64,000 nucleotides of DNA, taken from the NCBI RefSeq assembly GCF_009674825.1, contig NZ_WKJH01000002.1, forward strand, positions 310,001-374,000, written 5' to 3'. A program made the position numbers and the translations under genes. Origin of the DNA: Maribacter luteus (GTDB lineage Bacteria > Bacteroidota > Bacteroidia > Flavobacteriales > Flavobacteriaceae). Under the pieces are notes generated by a model. The model did no database searches. It was not told the DNA's origin and worked only from the letters and a program-made list of their open reading frames with translations. Of this stretch, positions 45,368 to 54,872 are shown piece by piece. Numbering within the stretch: the first letter of the stretch is position 1; each line of letters begins with the position of its first letter.

Positions 45368-45598
45368 AAAAAGAAGAGCTCCGAAAACTTGGAATCCAAA
45401 TTGAAAACCATCTAAACGGGTACAGGAATTCTAATCGGAATAATAATTTTATGGTTTGCAGCAACTATTTACGTCTTTATTTCTAAAGAAGGAAAAACAA
45501 TCTTTATTGCACTTAAGGAATTTTCAAAAGTTTCTTTAAGGCTTCAATCTAGCTTATCTGTTGCCTTCAAAGACCTTATTGTTCAGTTGCAAAAATAA
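45368..45598 (+). pseudogene. decayed small redox-/stress-type membrane protein gene
   Basis: One frame reads SSENLESKLKTI, then stop (45413-45415), then TGTGILIGIIILWFAATIYV and further hydrophobic and basic residues to a TAA at 45596-45598. The two parts together resemble a small flavobacterial membrane protein family with an N-terminal helix and two membrane spans. There is no start codon and an internal stop, so it is regarded as a pseudogene. The remaining part of this 360-bp gap holds no other gene. Confidence 0.45.
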
Positions 45599-45606
45599 TT
45601 TAACCA

Positions 45607-45614
45607 TATATTTG
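45607..45614 (+). promoter_or_regulatory. -7 promoter element of the YgiQ gene
   Basis: TATATTTG is a perfect TAnnTTTG match. The start ATG lies only 7 bases after it (45622), so the transcript would be nearly leaderless. A TTG at 45587-45589 is placed at about the right distance for a -33 element. Confidence 0.5.
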
Positions 45615-45621
45615 CAGATAT

Positions 45622-47574
45622 ATGCAAATCAATAAACTTTCAGATTGGCTGCCGACAACGAACAAAGAAGTTAAAATTCGAGGTTGGGAAGAATTGGATG
45701 TGATTCTATTTAGCGGGGACGCTTATGTAGATCATCCTTCCTTTGGACCTGCAGTTATTGGTCGTATTTTAGAAAGTTATGGATTAAAAGTGGCCATTGT
45801 TCCGCAACCCAATGTTAACGATGATCTTCAGGATTTTACAAAATTAGGAACGCCAAAATTATTTTTCGGTGTTACCGGTGGCTGTATGGACCCCATGGTG
45901 AGTAATTATACGGCGAGTAAAAAACGCAGGGATAAAGATGCCTATACACCAAATGGCGATAAAGGATTTAGACCGGATTACGCCACAACGGTGTATACAA
46001 ATATTTTAAAGGATAAATTTCCAGATGTCCCGGTTTTAATAGGGGGTATAGAAGCTTCACTGCGTCGTGTAACACATTACGATTATTGGAGTGACAAACT
46101 AATGCCAAGTATCCTAGAAACCTCAAGAGCAGATCTATTGGTTTATGGTATGGGGGAACAACCTTTGAGGGAGGTTGTTAAACTACTTCAAAAGGGGGTG
46201 CCTTTTTCAAGCTTAAAAACCGTAAAACAAACCGCTTTTTTAGTACGTAAGGATGAGACCATTCCGAAGAACAAAAACTGGGACGATGTTGAGATACATT
46301 CGCATGATGTTTGCTTGGAGAATAAGAAAAAGTTCGCCTCCAATTTTAAAATCATTGAGCAAGAATCCAATAAACTAAAAGCAAGACGGATTTTTCAAGG
46401 GATAAAAGACAGAACATTGGTGATAAACCCCCCATTTCCTACGATGTTGGAAAAGGAAATTGATGCATCTTTCGATTTGCCCTACACCCGATTACCTCAT
46501 CCAAAATACAATAAACGCGGCCCGATTCCTGCGTTTGAAATGATCAAGTTTTCCATAAACATCCATCGTGGTTGTTTTGGAGGATGTAGTTTTTGTACAA
46601 TTTCGGCACATCAAGGAAAATTTATCGCAAGTCGTAGTGAAGAATCTGTATTAAGGGAAGTTGATAAAGTGGCCAACATGCCAGATTTCAAAGGCTATCT
46701 ATCAGATATTGGAGGTCCTTCAGCCAATATGTACAAGATGAAAGGGAAGATACAATCCATATGCGACAAATGTGTTGCACCTTCTTGTATTTCGCCTGTA
46801 ATATGTAGCAACTTGGATACGTCGCATAAACCATTGACCAAACTATACCAAGCAGTAGACAAGCACCCGAAGGTAAAAAAATCATTTATCGGCAGTGGCA
46901 TTCGCCATGATATGTTGGTGCCGGAATTCAATAAGAATGCCGACCCTAAAGAATTAGATGATTACACGGAAGAGGTGATGACCAAACATATTTCCGGGCG
47001 TTTAAAAGTAGCTCCAGAACACACCTCCGATCCTGTTTTGAAATTGATGCGCAAACCATCTTTCGAATATTTTCACAAGTTCAAAGAGCGTTTTGATAAA
47101 ATCAACGTAAAGAAGAACCTGAAGCTTCAGTTGATTCCATATTTTATTTCGAACCATCCTGCTTGCGAAGTGGAAGATATGGCGAATCTAGCGGCTGAAA
47201 CTAAGGATATGGGGTTTCAGTTAGAGCAAGTACAAGGCTTCACTCCCACCCCTATGACCGTTGCAACGGTTATTTACTATAGTGGTTACCATCCCTATAC
47301 TTTAAAGCCTACAAAAACACCAAAATCCAAAAAAGAAAAAGACGAACAGCATCGTTTCTTCTTTTGGTATAAAAAAAGTAATAAAGATTGGATTCGAAAC
47401 ACCTTGAATAAATTGGGCAGAAAAGACCTGGTCGATGTTTTAGTGCCTGAAAAAGAAAATAAGTCATGGAAAAGCATTAAGCCTACCAGCGTTAAAAACA
47501 CTTTTGATAATGCTATTCCCGCAATTCATTCCCGTCGAAAAAGAAAACACAAATCGAAAAAGAAGAGAAGCTAA
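45622..47574 (+). CDS. YgiQ-family radical SAM protein
   Basis: This 650-residue cytoplasmic radical SAM protein of the YgiQ/UPF0313 family has an N-terminal B12-binding-like domain and the cluster motif HRGCFGGCSFC with Cys318, Cys322 and Cys325. The family-specific FKGYLSDIGGPSANMY follows. The C-terminus is strongly basic (RRKRKHKSKKKRS), suggesting nucleic-acid binding. No reaction is established for the family. The predicted transcript is close to leaderless. Confidence 0.9.
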   Translation: MQINKLSDWLPTTNKEVKIRGWEELDVILFSGDAYVDHPSFGPAVIGRILESYGLKVAIVPQPNVNDDLQDFTKLGTPKLFFGVTGGCMDPMVSNYTASKKRRDKDAYTPNGDKGFRPDYATTVYTNILKDKFPDVPVLIGGIEASLRRVTHYDYWSDKLMPSILETSRADLLVYGMGEQPLREVVKLLQKGVPFSSLKTVKQTAFLVRKDETIPKNKNWDDVEIHSHDVCLENKKKFASNFKIIEQESNKLKARRIFQGIKDRTLVINPPFPTMLEKEIDASFDLPYTRLPHPKYNKRGPIPAFEMIKFSINIHRGCFGGCSFCTISAHQGKFIASRSEESVLREVDKVANMPDFKGYLSDIGGPSANMYKMKGKIQSICDKCVAPSCISPVICSNLDTSHKPLTKLYQAVDKHPKVKKSFIGSGIRHDMLVPEFNKNADPKELDDYTEEVMTKHISGRLKVAPEHTSDPVLKLMRKPSFEYFHKFKERFDKINVKKNLKLQLIPYFISNHPACEVEDMANLAAETKDMGFQLEQVQGFTPTPMTVATVIYYSGYHPYTLKPTKTPKSKKEKDEQHRFFFWYKKSNKDWIRNTLNKLGRKDLVDVLVPEKENKSWKSIKPTSVKNTFDNAIPAIHSRRKRKHKSKKKRS

Positions 47575-47683
47575 TGTGTAGACCAATCTTAATTTCAAGT
47601 AATCAAAACCTCACCAACCCGATCTCACCTTAAAGTCTTGAATGTAATTACACTATTTTGAAATTTGAAAAGGGAAATTGCAA

Positions 47684-48352
47684 ATGCCACAGCTTGAAGT
47701 CATACATGAAAACAACGATTATATTGTCGTAAACAAAGCTGCCGGTCTTATAAGTGAAAAAAGTCCTTACGAAACCGTTACGGTTGAGACCCAAGTTTTC
47801 AATCACCTTCTAAAACAAAAGCGGAAACCTTATATCGGCATAATACATAGATTGGATCGCGTAACAAGTGGCGTATTGATTCTGGCAAAGAAAAAAAGCA
47901 TCCTGGTAGATTTCAACAACCTTTTCAGTAGCCGTAAAGTCCAAAAAACTTATTTAGCGATTGTTAAAAACAAGCCAGCAAAAAACAAGGGGAACCTTGT
48001 GGACTTTCTTGTAAAAAACACCAAAGAAAAAAGAGCGAAAATCGTGCGAACAAAATCAAAAGACTCCTTAAGCTGTATGCTTTCCTATCAAGTAATGGGC
48101 AAAAATGATTTTGGTTATCTTTTAGAAATAAAACCAAAAACCGGTCGATTCCATCAAATAAGGGCCCAATTAGCGAATATTGGTCTGCCTATCATCGGAG
48201 ATGCAAAATATGGTTCAGATCAAGAATACTTACCCTTATCTATTTGTCTTCATGCATGGAAATTAACTTATGAAGTCTCTGGCTCCAAAGAATCCCATAC
48301 CTTCGAAGCTCAAGTACCCAAAAACGTTTTTTGGGCATTTAAATGCATCTAA
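47684..48352 (+). CDS. RluA-family pseudouridine synthase
   Basis: This 222-residue RNA pseudouridine synthase has the catalytic Asp58 in HRLDRVTSGVLIL. The S4 domain of larger RluC/RluD proteins is absent, so it resembles the short RluA/TruC-like group. Further motifs are TYLAIV and KTGRFHQIRAQLA. I take the ATG at 47684 in place of the TTG at 47678. The target RNA cannot be deduced. The roughly 220 bp that follow hold no gene that I can support. Confidence 0.88.
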   Translation: MPQLEVIHENNDYIVVNKAAGLISEKSPYETVTVETQVFNHLLKQKRKPYIGIIHRLDRVTSGVLILAKKKSILVDFNNLFSSRKVQKTYLAIVKNKPAKNKGNLVDFLVKNTKEKRAKIVRTKSKDSLSCMLSYQVMGKNDFGYLLEIKPKTGRFHQIRAQLANIGLPIIGDAKYGSDQEYLPLSICLHAWKLTYEVSGSKESHTFEAQVPKNVFWAFKCI

Positions 48353-48573
48353 GCTAATCGGCTATTTTTAATAAGCTCTATTGCCCGGATGAACTCTATT
48401 CAAAGGTAAAGCCTTCCTTATTTTTATTTCAACCCTTAAATCAAAATCATTATCTTTATTAAGATGTGAAAAAGTACAACGATCATCAACTTGGTCTGTT
48501 AACAAACACATCATAAATATTGAGACCCATTGGGACTTCGGATTAGGAGTATGAACAGTAAAAAATGTGATGG

Positions 48574-48795
48574 ATGGAAAATTTCGGGTTCATTATAGCC
48601 ATATTGGTTTTTATAACTACTAATTTTCTGATTTGGAAAACTACTCGTGGCTACTTCAAAAAAGAATATGGAAAGAAGATGTGGAAAAATTGGACCGCAA
48701 GAACCTATTATTGGCAAGGCGCGATTTATCTCAGTACCGGTATTACCTTTGTACTCCTATTAGTTTTAAAATGGTTGGATGTCCTTACTTTTTAA
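48574..48795 (+). CDS. small two-span membrane protein, 73 aa
   Basis: A hydrophobic N-terminal helix (about 4-20), a basic middle part (KKEYGKKMWKNW), and a second hydrophobic helix (about 48-70) suggest a small inner-membrane protein. I recognise no family. Coding probability is supported by the even spacing of hydrophobic blocks and the clean start. Confidence 0.5.
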   Translation: MENFGFIIAILVFITTNFLIWKTTRGYFKKEYGKKMWKNWTARTYYWQGAIYLSTGITFVLLLVLKWLDVLTF

Positions 48796-49098
48796 CCATA
48801 TAACAAGCACCTAATATAACATTCCCTTGAAAAAACCAGAACGTAATTTTCCAATCACTATCCAAGGTTTTTATTTAAATAATAAATCGGAATTTATCGT
48901 ATTTGGAATTCCTTTTTAATCCACCCTCTTTTCTGTTTTGACCCCGTCCTTTTCTTTCTGACCATTAAGAACATCAAAACAGCGACAATTCTATCAATAG
49001 AAGGAACATACTACCCATATTAAAAGAAGTAGTTACGATCAATGATATAAAGTGACTTATTATCAGCAAAAACCCTTCTTTGATTAATAAGACCCATA
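48796..49098. other. 303-bp intergenic region, nothing recognised
   Basis: The region lies between converging genes. It is AT-rich with short homopolymer tracts. I found no gene, no RNA and no clear terminator. Confidence 0.4.
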
Positions 49099-50514
49099 TC
49101 AGAAGTTGTTCTCTACTTCAGCAGCCTCTAACATTAAATAATGCAAGTCCGTATTCTTAATAAATGGTTTCAATAAATCACTTCCGGGACCGAACATTGC
49201 AAGCTCTACATAATCGGCAGAATGGTTCATACTGATCCAACCAACGGAATTGTGTTGTTTTTGAATTTGCGCCAATTCATGAAATGGCAGTTGCTTGGGG
49301 TTATATAATCCTTTTTCAGTATTAATGCTGTTGTAATAGCTTAAAAGAACATTGGCTTCTTCAGTCGTTAGGGCAATGTTATTGGCGTATTCAATTCTTT
49401 GTTTTATCTGGGATACCGAGGTCTCCTTTCCAAAGCCATTTAAAATCCACTCATTAGTGTGTTTATATTCCTGTATACTGTCAAATTGCTTGTTGGCCTT
49501 TTTACCATAGATAACACCAGGATTTGCATTTCCGTGGTCGGTTGTAATTATAACCAGTGTATTCTCATCTTTTTCAGCAAAATCTATCGCCACCTTCACG
49601 GCTTCGTCATGTGCAGTTTGGTCATATATTAGACCAGCAATATCATTACCGTGTGCCGCCCAATCCACTTTACCTGCCTCTACCTGAAGTACAAAACCTT
49701 CTTCATGGTTTTTCATGCGGTCAATGGCTTTTTGGGTCATTTCGGCCAAAGTCGGAATTTTTTCAGTCAATTCCTTATTATTATTTCTATCAATGGTATA
49801 GGGAAGTCCATCATTATTAAAAACACCTAAAATCGGTTTGTCTAAGGTTGCTTTCAACATCTCGCTCCTATTTTTGACCACCTGATAGCCTTGTGCCTCA
49901 AATTTTTGGTACATATCTACCTTATCCTTTCGATACTCTGAAGAAAAATAATTATTTCCCCCACCCATCATAATGTCGAATTTCAGCCTTAAATACTTTT
50001 CGGCAATTCCCTCTTGATCGTTCCTGCTTTTGCTGTTTACACAAAATCCGGCAGGTGTTGCATGGGTAATAGGTACGGTGGTAACGCAACCTGCCATTTT
50101 ACCGGCCTTTTTGAATTTTTGCCAAATTGGAACGTAAGCTTCGCCTTTGGTGCCGATATTGAGTCCACCATTGTTTATCCTGAAACCACTTCCCCAAGAA
50201 GAACTGGCAGCGGCTGAATCGGTTACGATGGAACTTGCGGAAGCCATATCCATCAAGGCCCGGTTAACCCTGTTATCTTTATATAATTGAAGCCAATTAC
50301 TTCCCTTTCCCGTTTTTCTTGAAAGGTATAAATCGGCCATGTTCAAAGTTCCGTTACTCATACCGTCACTCACCAAAACAATTATATTCTTTGCTTTTTT
50401 GTTCCTGTTTATAGTATCAGGATCCAAGGTCGTTGCCTTTAGATCAAAAGGACTAAGTAAGGAGGAGCCAAGTGCAAAAAGAGATCCGTTCCTGAAAAAT
50501 TTTCTTCTATTCAT
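49099..50514 (-). CDS. PhoA-type alkaline phosphatase, exported
   Basis: This is a 471-residue alkaline phosphatase superfamily enzyme that hydrolyses phosphomonoesters outside the cytoplasm. The first metal site is LVSDGMSNG (about 48-56), the nucleophile Ser100 is in VTDSAAASSS, and metal ligands recur in VDWAAHGND, IITTDHGNANPG and WISMNHSADY. The N-terminus MNRRKFFRNGSLFALGSS has a twin-arginine-like motif followed by a hydrophobic stretch, so Tat export is likely. The gene stands alone. Confidence 0.9.
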   Translation of the reverse strand: MNRRKFFRNGSLFALGSSLLSPFDLKATTLDPDTINRNKKAKNIIVLVSDGMSNGTLNMADLYLSRKTGKGSNWLQLYKDNRVNRALMDMASASSIVTDSAAASSSWGSGFRINNGGLNIGTKGEAYVPIWQKFKKAGKMAGCVTTVPITHATPAGFCVNSKSRNDQEGIAEKYLRLKFDIMMGGGNNYFSSEYRKDKVDMYQKFEAQGYQVVKNRSEMLKATLDKPILGVFNNDGLPYTIDRNNNKELTEKIPTLAEMTQKAIDRMKNHEEGFVLQVEAGKVDWAAHGNDIAGLIYDQTAHDEAVKVAIDFAEKDENTLVIITTDHGNANPGVIYGKKANKQFDSIQEYKHTNEWILNGFGKETSVSQIKQRIEYANNIALTTEEANVLLSYYNSINTEKGLYNPKQLPFHELAQIQKQHNSVGWISMNHSADYVELAMFGPGSDLLKPFIKNTDLHYLMLEAAEVENNF

Positions 50515-51027
50515 AATGTACTATTTTATGTAATAATAGTTTTGAATGCACCTCATTTAAAAAGAACCGAACGAATAAGCCACCAAAAGATTTGGGCCGC
50601 TTACTGAAAGCCCTTTTATTTAATACCGTCAATATGCAAATGAAGTAATACCCAAAACAGGTAGATACAGGAAGGCCGGGACAATTTCAAATCAGAAATA
50701 TGGCAACAAAAAACAAAGATTTAAAGCCTAATCAATCAGAACGGCGGATCCTTGATTTTTTTTCAAAAAAAATGAAATGCATTGACCATTTTTCCATATT
50801 TAATCCAAGAAAACAAACCTTTCCGGTAATCATAAACACAATCAGAACAATCGTGAAAACCCTTAATTCGATTATTGGATTAAAGGTACGAAAACCCAAT
50901 CGCCCAGGGTGCAAAAGCCCCACTAAAGTTTATAGCAATTTTTAACCGAACAATACCTTAGCTGACCATTCTAGATCTTTACAAAATCAAAACCAAAAGC
51001 CGTAAAATGTCCTGGCTTGGCAATTGC
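50515..51027. other. 513-bp intergenic region with one doubtful small ORF
   Basis: An 81-codon plus-strand frame at 50700-50945 has a basic composition and no recognisable domain; the opposite strand is also open for 63 codons there. I do not accept either as a gene. No RNA gene or clear repeat was seen. Confidence 0.35.
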
Positions 51028-53100
51028 TCAACCCAACAATTCGGGACTATTCAGAATCAATTCGATTTTCTTTATAATAACGGTGATTTGGCTCATTTGA
51101 GTTTCTATATTCCTAAAATAAAGGCTAATATCCCTATTGACCCAACTTTCGGAAATTACCCTTGCCCCTAGACTGATCCTTAATACGGCACTTTCGATAT
51201 CATTGCCATATTTTACATTAACCGCTTGTCCTATATGGCATTTTTGACCGGCAAGCCTAATAGTTTCCAAAGAAGAATCTTGAAATTGATCAGATAAATC
51301 AGAATTCAACAGGGTATATAGTTTCTTTACTTTATCAACAGATAACACCTCGTTGTCCTTAAGAATGAAAAAGGGGAAAATGGTACGGATATTCCGAATC
51401 CCGAATTCTTCACTATTATAACTATTCGTTTTTGCCTCATTCCCATAAATTGGTTCTAAAAAGCTGGCGTCATTTATTGAATCCTCAACGAAATTACAGA
51501 ACATCTCTACACCCATATTTCGATAAAGGATCGGTGTTCTATAGTATCTGTCCATTTCAACCATGGCAGCATTCCAACGCATATAGGAGCCATAATTATA
51601 TCCTCCCGGAAGGTCATTGGAACAGAACCACGAAGTTGGCCAATCAGAATGATTATAATATTCGGTTAAACCTTCAGGTAATTTATTCTTAACCGATTGC
51701 ACTAACTCACCTACACTTTTAGGCAATATCAATGCTCCGGAATAAGGAGGGCCTGTAAAATACTTACTACCCGTAATGGTTACTATATAGCCCTTTTTCA
51801 AATAATTTTTAACGTCTTTGGGATCTAACCGAAGCTGTGAACCATCAACGATTATCTGCATGGACAATTTTTTAAGCTTATTCAGTTTTTGGATCAATTC
51901 ATCACTTGGGGACTGATAACCCAACTTAGATTGATCCATGGTATGCAATACAACATGCCGGCCTAGGTCATTTGTTTTGGAAATGGCATTGAAAACCTCG
52001 TCGTCTAATTGTTTGGTCGATTTCAACGCTCCTTTTTCATCCCTGAAAGTGATCTTAATTACATCAACATCCCTAAAGCCTTCGATCTTATCGCCTTTTT
52101 TAACCGGATGGTTCAAAGCAGTGGTATTCTCAAAATGGCATCCTTTCAATGCTGCCGGCACACCACTTCCCGTTTCATCGGAAGCAACCAAAACGTGGGT
52201 AATATCATTTTGGGAAACAATTTGGGTAATGGCAGCAATCTGCAATGCGGAATCAGTGCCTGATGGCGAGAAAATAATTTCGCACCCATCATATAATTTA
52301 AATACTTTCCTAAGATTGTTTTTCAATAATTCGGAAAACTCGATGGTGGTTTTTTCAAACCCATTTCTTAGACTGTTCCTAATAAGTATACTCCTAACCT
52401 TGTCCGTTTTATCAAAAGCATAATTTGAAACGCTCGTTGCCGTAGAAGAGGCAAATGTAAACGCTTCTGGTCTTGGAAAGGGTCTACAACCATATTTGTT
52501 CAAAAGATCGATTTCGTCTATATTCAACCGAAGGTCTCCCCCATCCATCAATAAATACTCAGTCGGCTTTGCTAAATTTTCGATTATAGGCTTCCAAGAG
52601 TCCTTAAATTTATTGTTCGGGTTCTTTAAGCCATGAAAAGCCTGTAATGCTTCGTTCTTTAATATTTCTTCAGCATCATAACCTTGTTCACTTTTTATAA
52701 GATCGATTAAAAAATAATCAAGGGATTTTAGTTTTTCCTTGTCATCTTTTGGTAATAGCCTATAGAATATCTTAGTAACCTCCAACGCAGCCACATCACA
52801 CAAAACAGTATCCTGTTTTTCCCCACTTAAGGCCTTGTACCAAAGTTGCCACTCTATACCATATCGTAAATAAACCAATGCAAGAACTGGCTTTTCCAAA
52901 AACAAGGAACCAATGACAATAGACTTATTGGGTACGATCTTAAATACATTTGGCTCACGGGTAGAGGTAATGATATTAATATTATTTATTTTGGGTACCG
53001 TATTGAATCTTTTTAAAACGCGAACCAGATAATTCACATTCTCTTTTTCAAATAAACTTGTCCGGTTATATTGATTTTCAATAAGTATATTATTCGTCAT
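51028..53100 (-). CDS. large PLP-dependent (fold type I) protein with unassigned N-terminal domain
   Basis: This 690-residue cytoplasmic protein shows a fold-type I PLP core in its second half (about 245-600). FSPSGTDSALQIA fits the phosphate-binding loop, SDETGSGVPAAL lies between, IIVDGSQLRLD carries the PLP-ring Asp, and VTITGSKYFTGPPYSG has the probable Schiff-base Lys446. The N-terminal 240 residues (with SIVIGSLFLEKPVLALVYLRY and LMDGGDLRLN) do not match a family I know. The C-terminus has a further small domain. Such a size is unusual, as aminotransferases are usually 380-450 residues. It is followed downstream by 513 bp without a gene, and upstream lies hmgA with a 338-bp gap. The reaction is unknown; decarboxylase, lyase and aminotransferase are all possible. 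Confidence 0.7.
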   Translation of the reverse strand: MTNNILIENQYNRTSLFEKENVNYLVRVLKRFNTVPKINNINIITSTREPNVFKIVPNKSIVIGSLFLEKPVLALVYLRYGIEWQLWYKALSGEKQDTVLCDVAALEVTKIFYRLLPKDDKEKLKSLDYFLIDLIKSEQGYDAEEILKNEALQAFHGLKNPNNKFKDSWKPIIENLAKPTEYLLMDGGDLRLNIDEIDLLNKYGCRPFPRPEAFTFASSTATSVSNYAFDKTDKVRSILIRNSLRNGFEKTTIEFSELLKNNLRKVFKLYDGCEIIFSPSGTDSALQIAAITQIVSQNDITHVLVASDETGSGVPAALKGCHFENTTALNHPVKKGDKIEGFRDVDVIKITFRDEKGALKSTKQLDDEVFNAISKTNDLGRHVVLHTMDQSKLGYQSPSDELIQKLNKLKKLSMQIIVDGSQLRLDPKDVKNYLKKGYIVTITGSKYFTGPPYSGALILPKSVGELVQSVKNKLPEGLTEYYNHSDWPTSWFCSNDLPGGYNYGSYMRWNAAMVEMDRYYRTPILYRNMGVEMFCNFVEDSINDASFLEPIYGNEAKTNSYNSEEFGIRNIRTIFPFFILKDNEVLSVDKVKKLYTLLNSDLSDQFQDSSLETIRLAGQKCHIGQAVNVKYGNDIESAVLRISLGARVISESWVNRDISLYFRNIETQMSQITVIIKKIELILNSPELLG

Positions 53101-53438
53101 TGGTGTTTTAATTTAAACCGTTCATCTGAACGAAATTCTAGAAAGGGAATGTATCCCTACAGCTTTTACAACTATAAATTTTATGCAACTTACTTTACAG
53201 TGCAACATTAAATATTCACAAAAAAATTTCACTCGAAAAATAAATGCAAAACCAAAATGACAAAGATAATTGGTTTTTAAACAATTCTTACCTTGTAAAA
53301 AGTAAGATTTGAATAAGTTTTAACCAAAATCACAAATAGTCGAAAAAAATAGAATAATTGTACTCGTAAAGCTCCGATAAACCTCAAAATCCCAATGGTT
53401 TACTTATTTACCCCAAAAAACAACCGATGGTTTAGACC
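53101..53438. other. 338-bp intergenic region with an inverted repeat
   Basis: The region contains the inverted repeat CGTTCA-TC-TGAACG (53119-53132), 18 bases upstream of the PLP-protein start. It may be an operator. The rest is AT-rich and holds no gene. Confidence 0.4.
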
Positions 53439-54596
53439 TTACTCCATCCAGGACCTATAGTACTTTCCATCATCAATATCCAATGCGGCCTGTGTAAGCT
53501 GTAAGGGCTTAAAGGTATCTATCATAACAGCCAATTCTTCCGTTTTGGCCTTACCGATACTTGCTTCATAAGTGCCCGGGTGTGGGCCATGGGGAATGCC
53601 GGCCGGATGTAACGATATATATCCTTTATCAATATTTTTCCTACTCATAAAGTCCCCATCAACATAGTACAGAACCTCATCAGAATCTATGTTGGAATGA
53701 TTGTAAGGGGCCGGAATGGCTTTTGGATGATAGTCATACAAACGCGGTACAAAGGAACAGACCACAAAGGCATTTGTTTCAAAAGTCTGATGCACCGGTG
53801 GCGGTTGGTGAACCCTTCCTGTAATCGGTTCAAAATTATGGATTGAAAAACCGTATGGGAAATTATAACCATCCCAACCAACAACATCAAAAGGATGGGA
53901 AGCATATACAAGCTCATGTAAATGCCCCTGCTTTTTTATTTTCATTACAAACTCACCTTTTTTATCATGGGTCTGTAAATTTTGGGGCAATTTAAAATCG
54001 CGTTCACAATATGGTGAGTGCTCTAAATGCTGCCCAAACCAATTTCGATATCTCTTCGGGGTATAAATGGGACTGTACGACTCGGCCACCAATAACCTGT
54101 TGTCTTCCGAATCAAATTCCACCTGATAGATCATTCCCCTTGGAATCAGTAGATAATCACCATATTCAAATTTTATCTCACCTAGAAATGTCTTTAAAGT
54201 ACCGGAACCTTGATGAACGAACAACAGTTCATCCGCATCTGCATTTTTATAAAAATAATCGGTCATCGATTTCTTAGGTGCGGCCAGGGCAACATTCACA
54301 TCGGAATTGAAAAGTACTATCTTTCTACTTTCCAGGTAATCTTCTTCAGGACTAACTTGGAACCCTTTCAACAATCTCGACTTTATATTATGTGTCACTG
54401 CCGCTTTTGGGGAGACATCCTTCGCGGATTTAACTTCTTTGACCATTGTTGGGCGGTACAAATGATAGAGCAGTGACGACATGCCATCGAACCCAATAGT
54501 GCCGAAGAGCTGCTCATAATGCAAAGAACCATCGGCCTTTTTAAAAATGGTATGTCGCTTTGGCGGTATTTTTCCCAATTTATGGTATAAAGGCAT
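53439..54596 (-). CDS. hmgA: homogentisate 1,2-dioxygenase
   Basis: This ferrous iron ring-cleaving dioxygenase converts homogentisate to maleylacetoacetate in tyrosine degradation. The 385-residue protein is shorter than the roughly 430-residue Pseudomonas or human enzymes but keeps the cupin core: HQGSGTLKTFLGEIKFEYGD, GRVHQPPPVHQTFET, SDEVLYYVDGDF (Glu ligand) and HPAGIPHGPHPG (His ligand). The partner genes for the pathway (hppD, fumarylacetoacetase) are not in the window, and no operon is apparent. Confidence 0.92.
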   Translation of the reverse strand: MPLYHKLGKIPPKRHTIFKKADGSLHYEQLFGTIGFDGMSSLLYHLYRPTMVKEVKSAKDVSPKAAVTHNIKSRLLKGFQVSPEEDYLESRKIVLFNSDVNVALAAPKKSMTDYFYKNADADELLFVHQGSGTLKTFLGEIKFEYGDYLLIPRGMIYQVEFDSEDNRLLVAESYSPIYTPKRYRNWFGQHLEHSPYCERDFKLPQNLQTHDKKGEFVMKIKKQGHLHELVYASHPFDVVGWDGYNFPYGFSIHNFEPITGRVHQPPPVHQTFETNAFVVCSFVPRLYDYHPKAIPAPYNHSNIDSDEVLYYVDGDFMSRKNIDKGYISLHPAGIPHGPHPGTYEASIGKAKTEELAVMIDTFKPLQLTQAALDIDDGKYYRSWME

Positions 54597-54723
54597 AGTT
54601 ACACGATTTAATTGTACCTCTTAAAAATACGATAATAGATCTTGTGAAGAAAATACGATGGCAATTTTTCAAGTATGACACCCAATATACAAAAGGACTT
54701 TATTATTCACATTAGGGCATAAA

Positions 54724-54751
54724 AAAAGCCTCCCAGTATAGGAAAGCCTTT
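54724..54751 (-). terminator. terminator after the NDH-2 gene
   Basis: On the minus strand AAAGGCTTTCC and GGGAGGCTTT pair with several G-U pairs around the loop TATACT and are followed by a T-run (54721-54727). It lies 120 bp downstream of the NADH dehydrogenase stop. Confidence 0.55.
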
Positions 54752-54872
54752 CATTGGTTTATGCCAAAAGGCATTTTCACCATAGCCCCGACCAAAATCG
54801 AAGCTCAACACAACATGGCAAATATACAAAGGTTTTTCAAATTCCTCTTACAGAAGCAGACAATTCGATAAG

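Noticed and set aside
50700-50945. 81-codon ORF on the plus strand
   Set aside because: No domain, basic low-complexity composition, and the opposite strand is open as well; not enough evidence for a gene.
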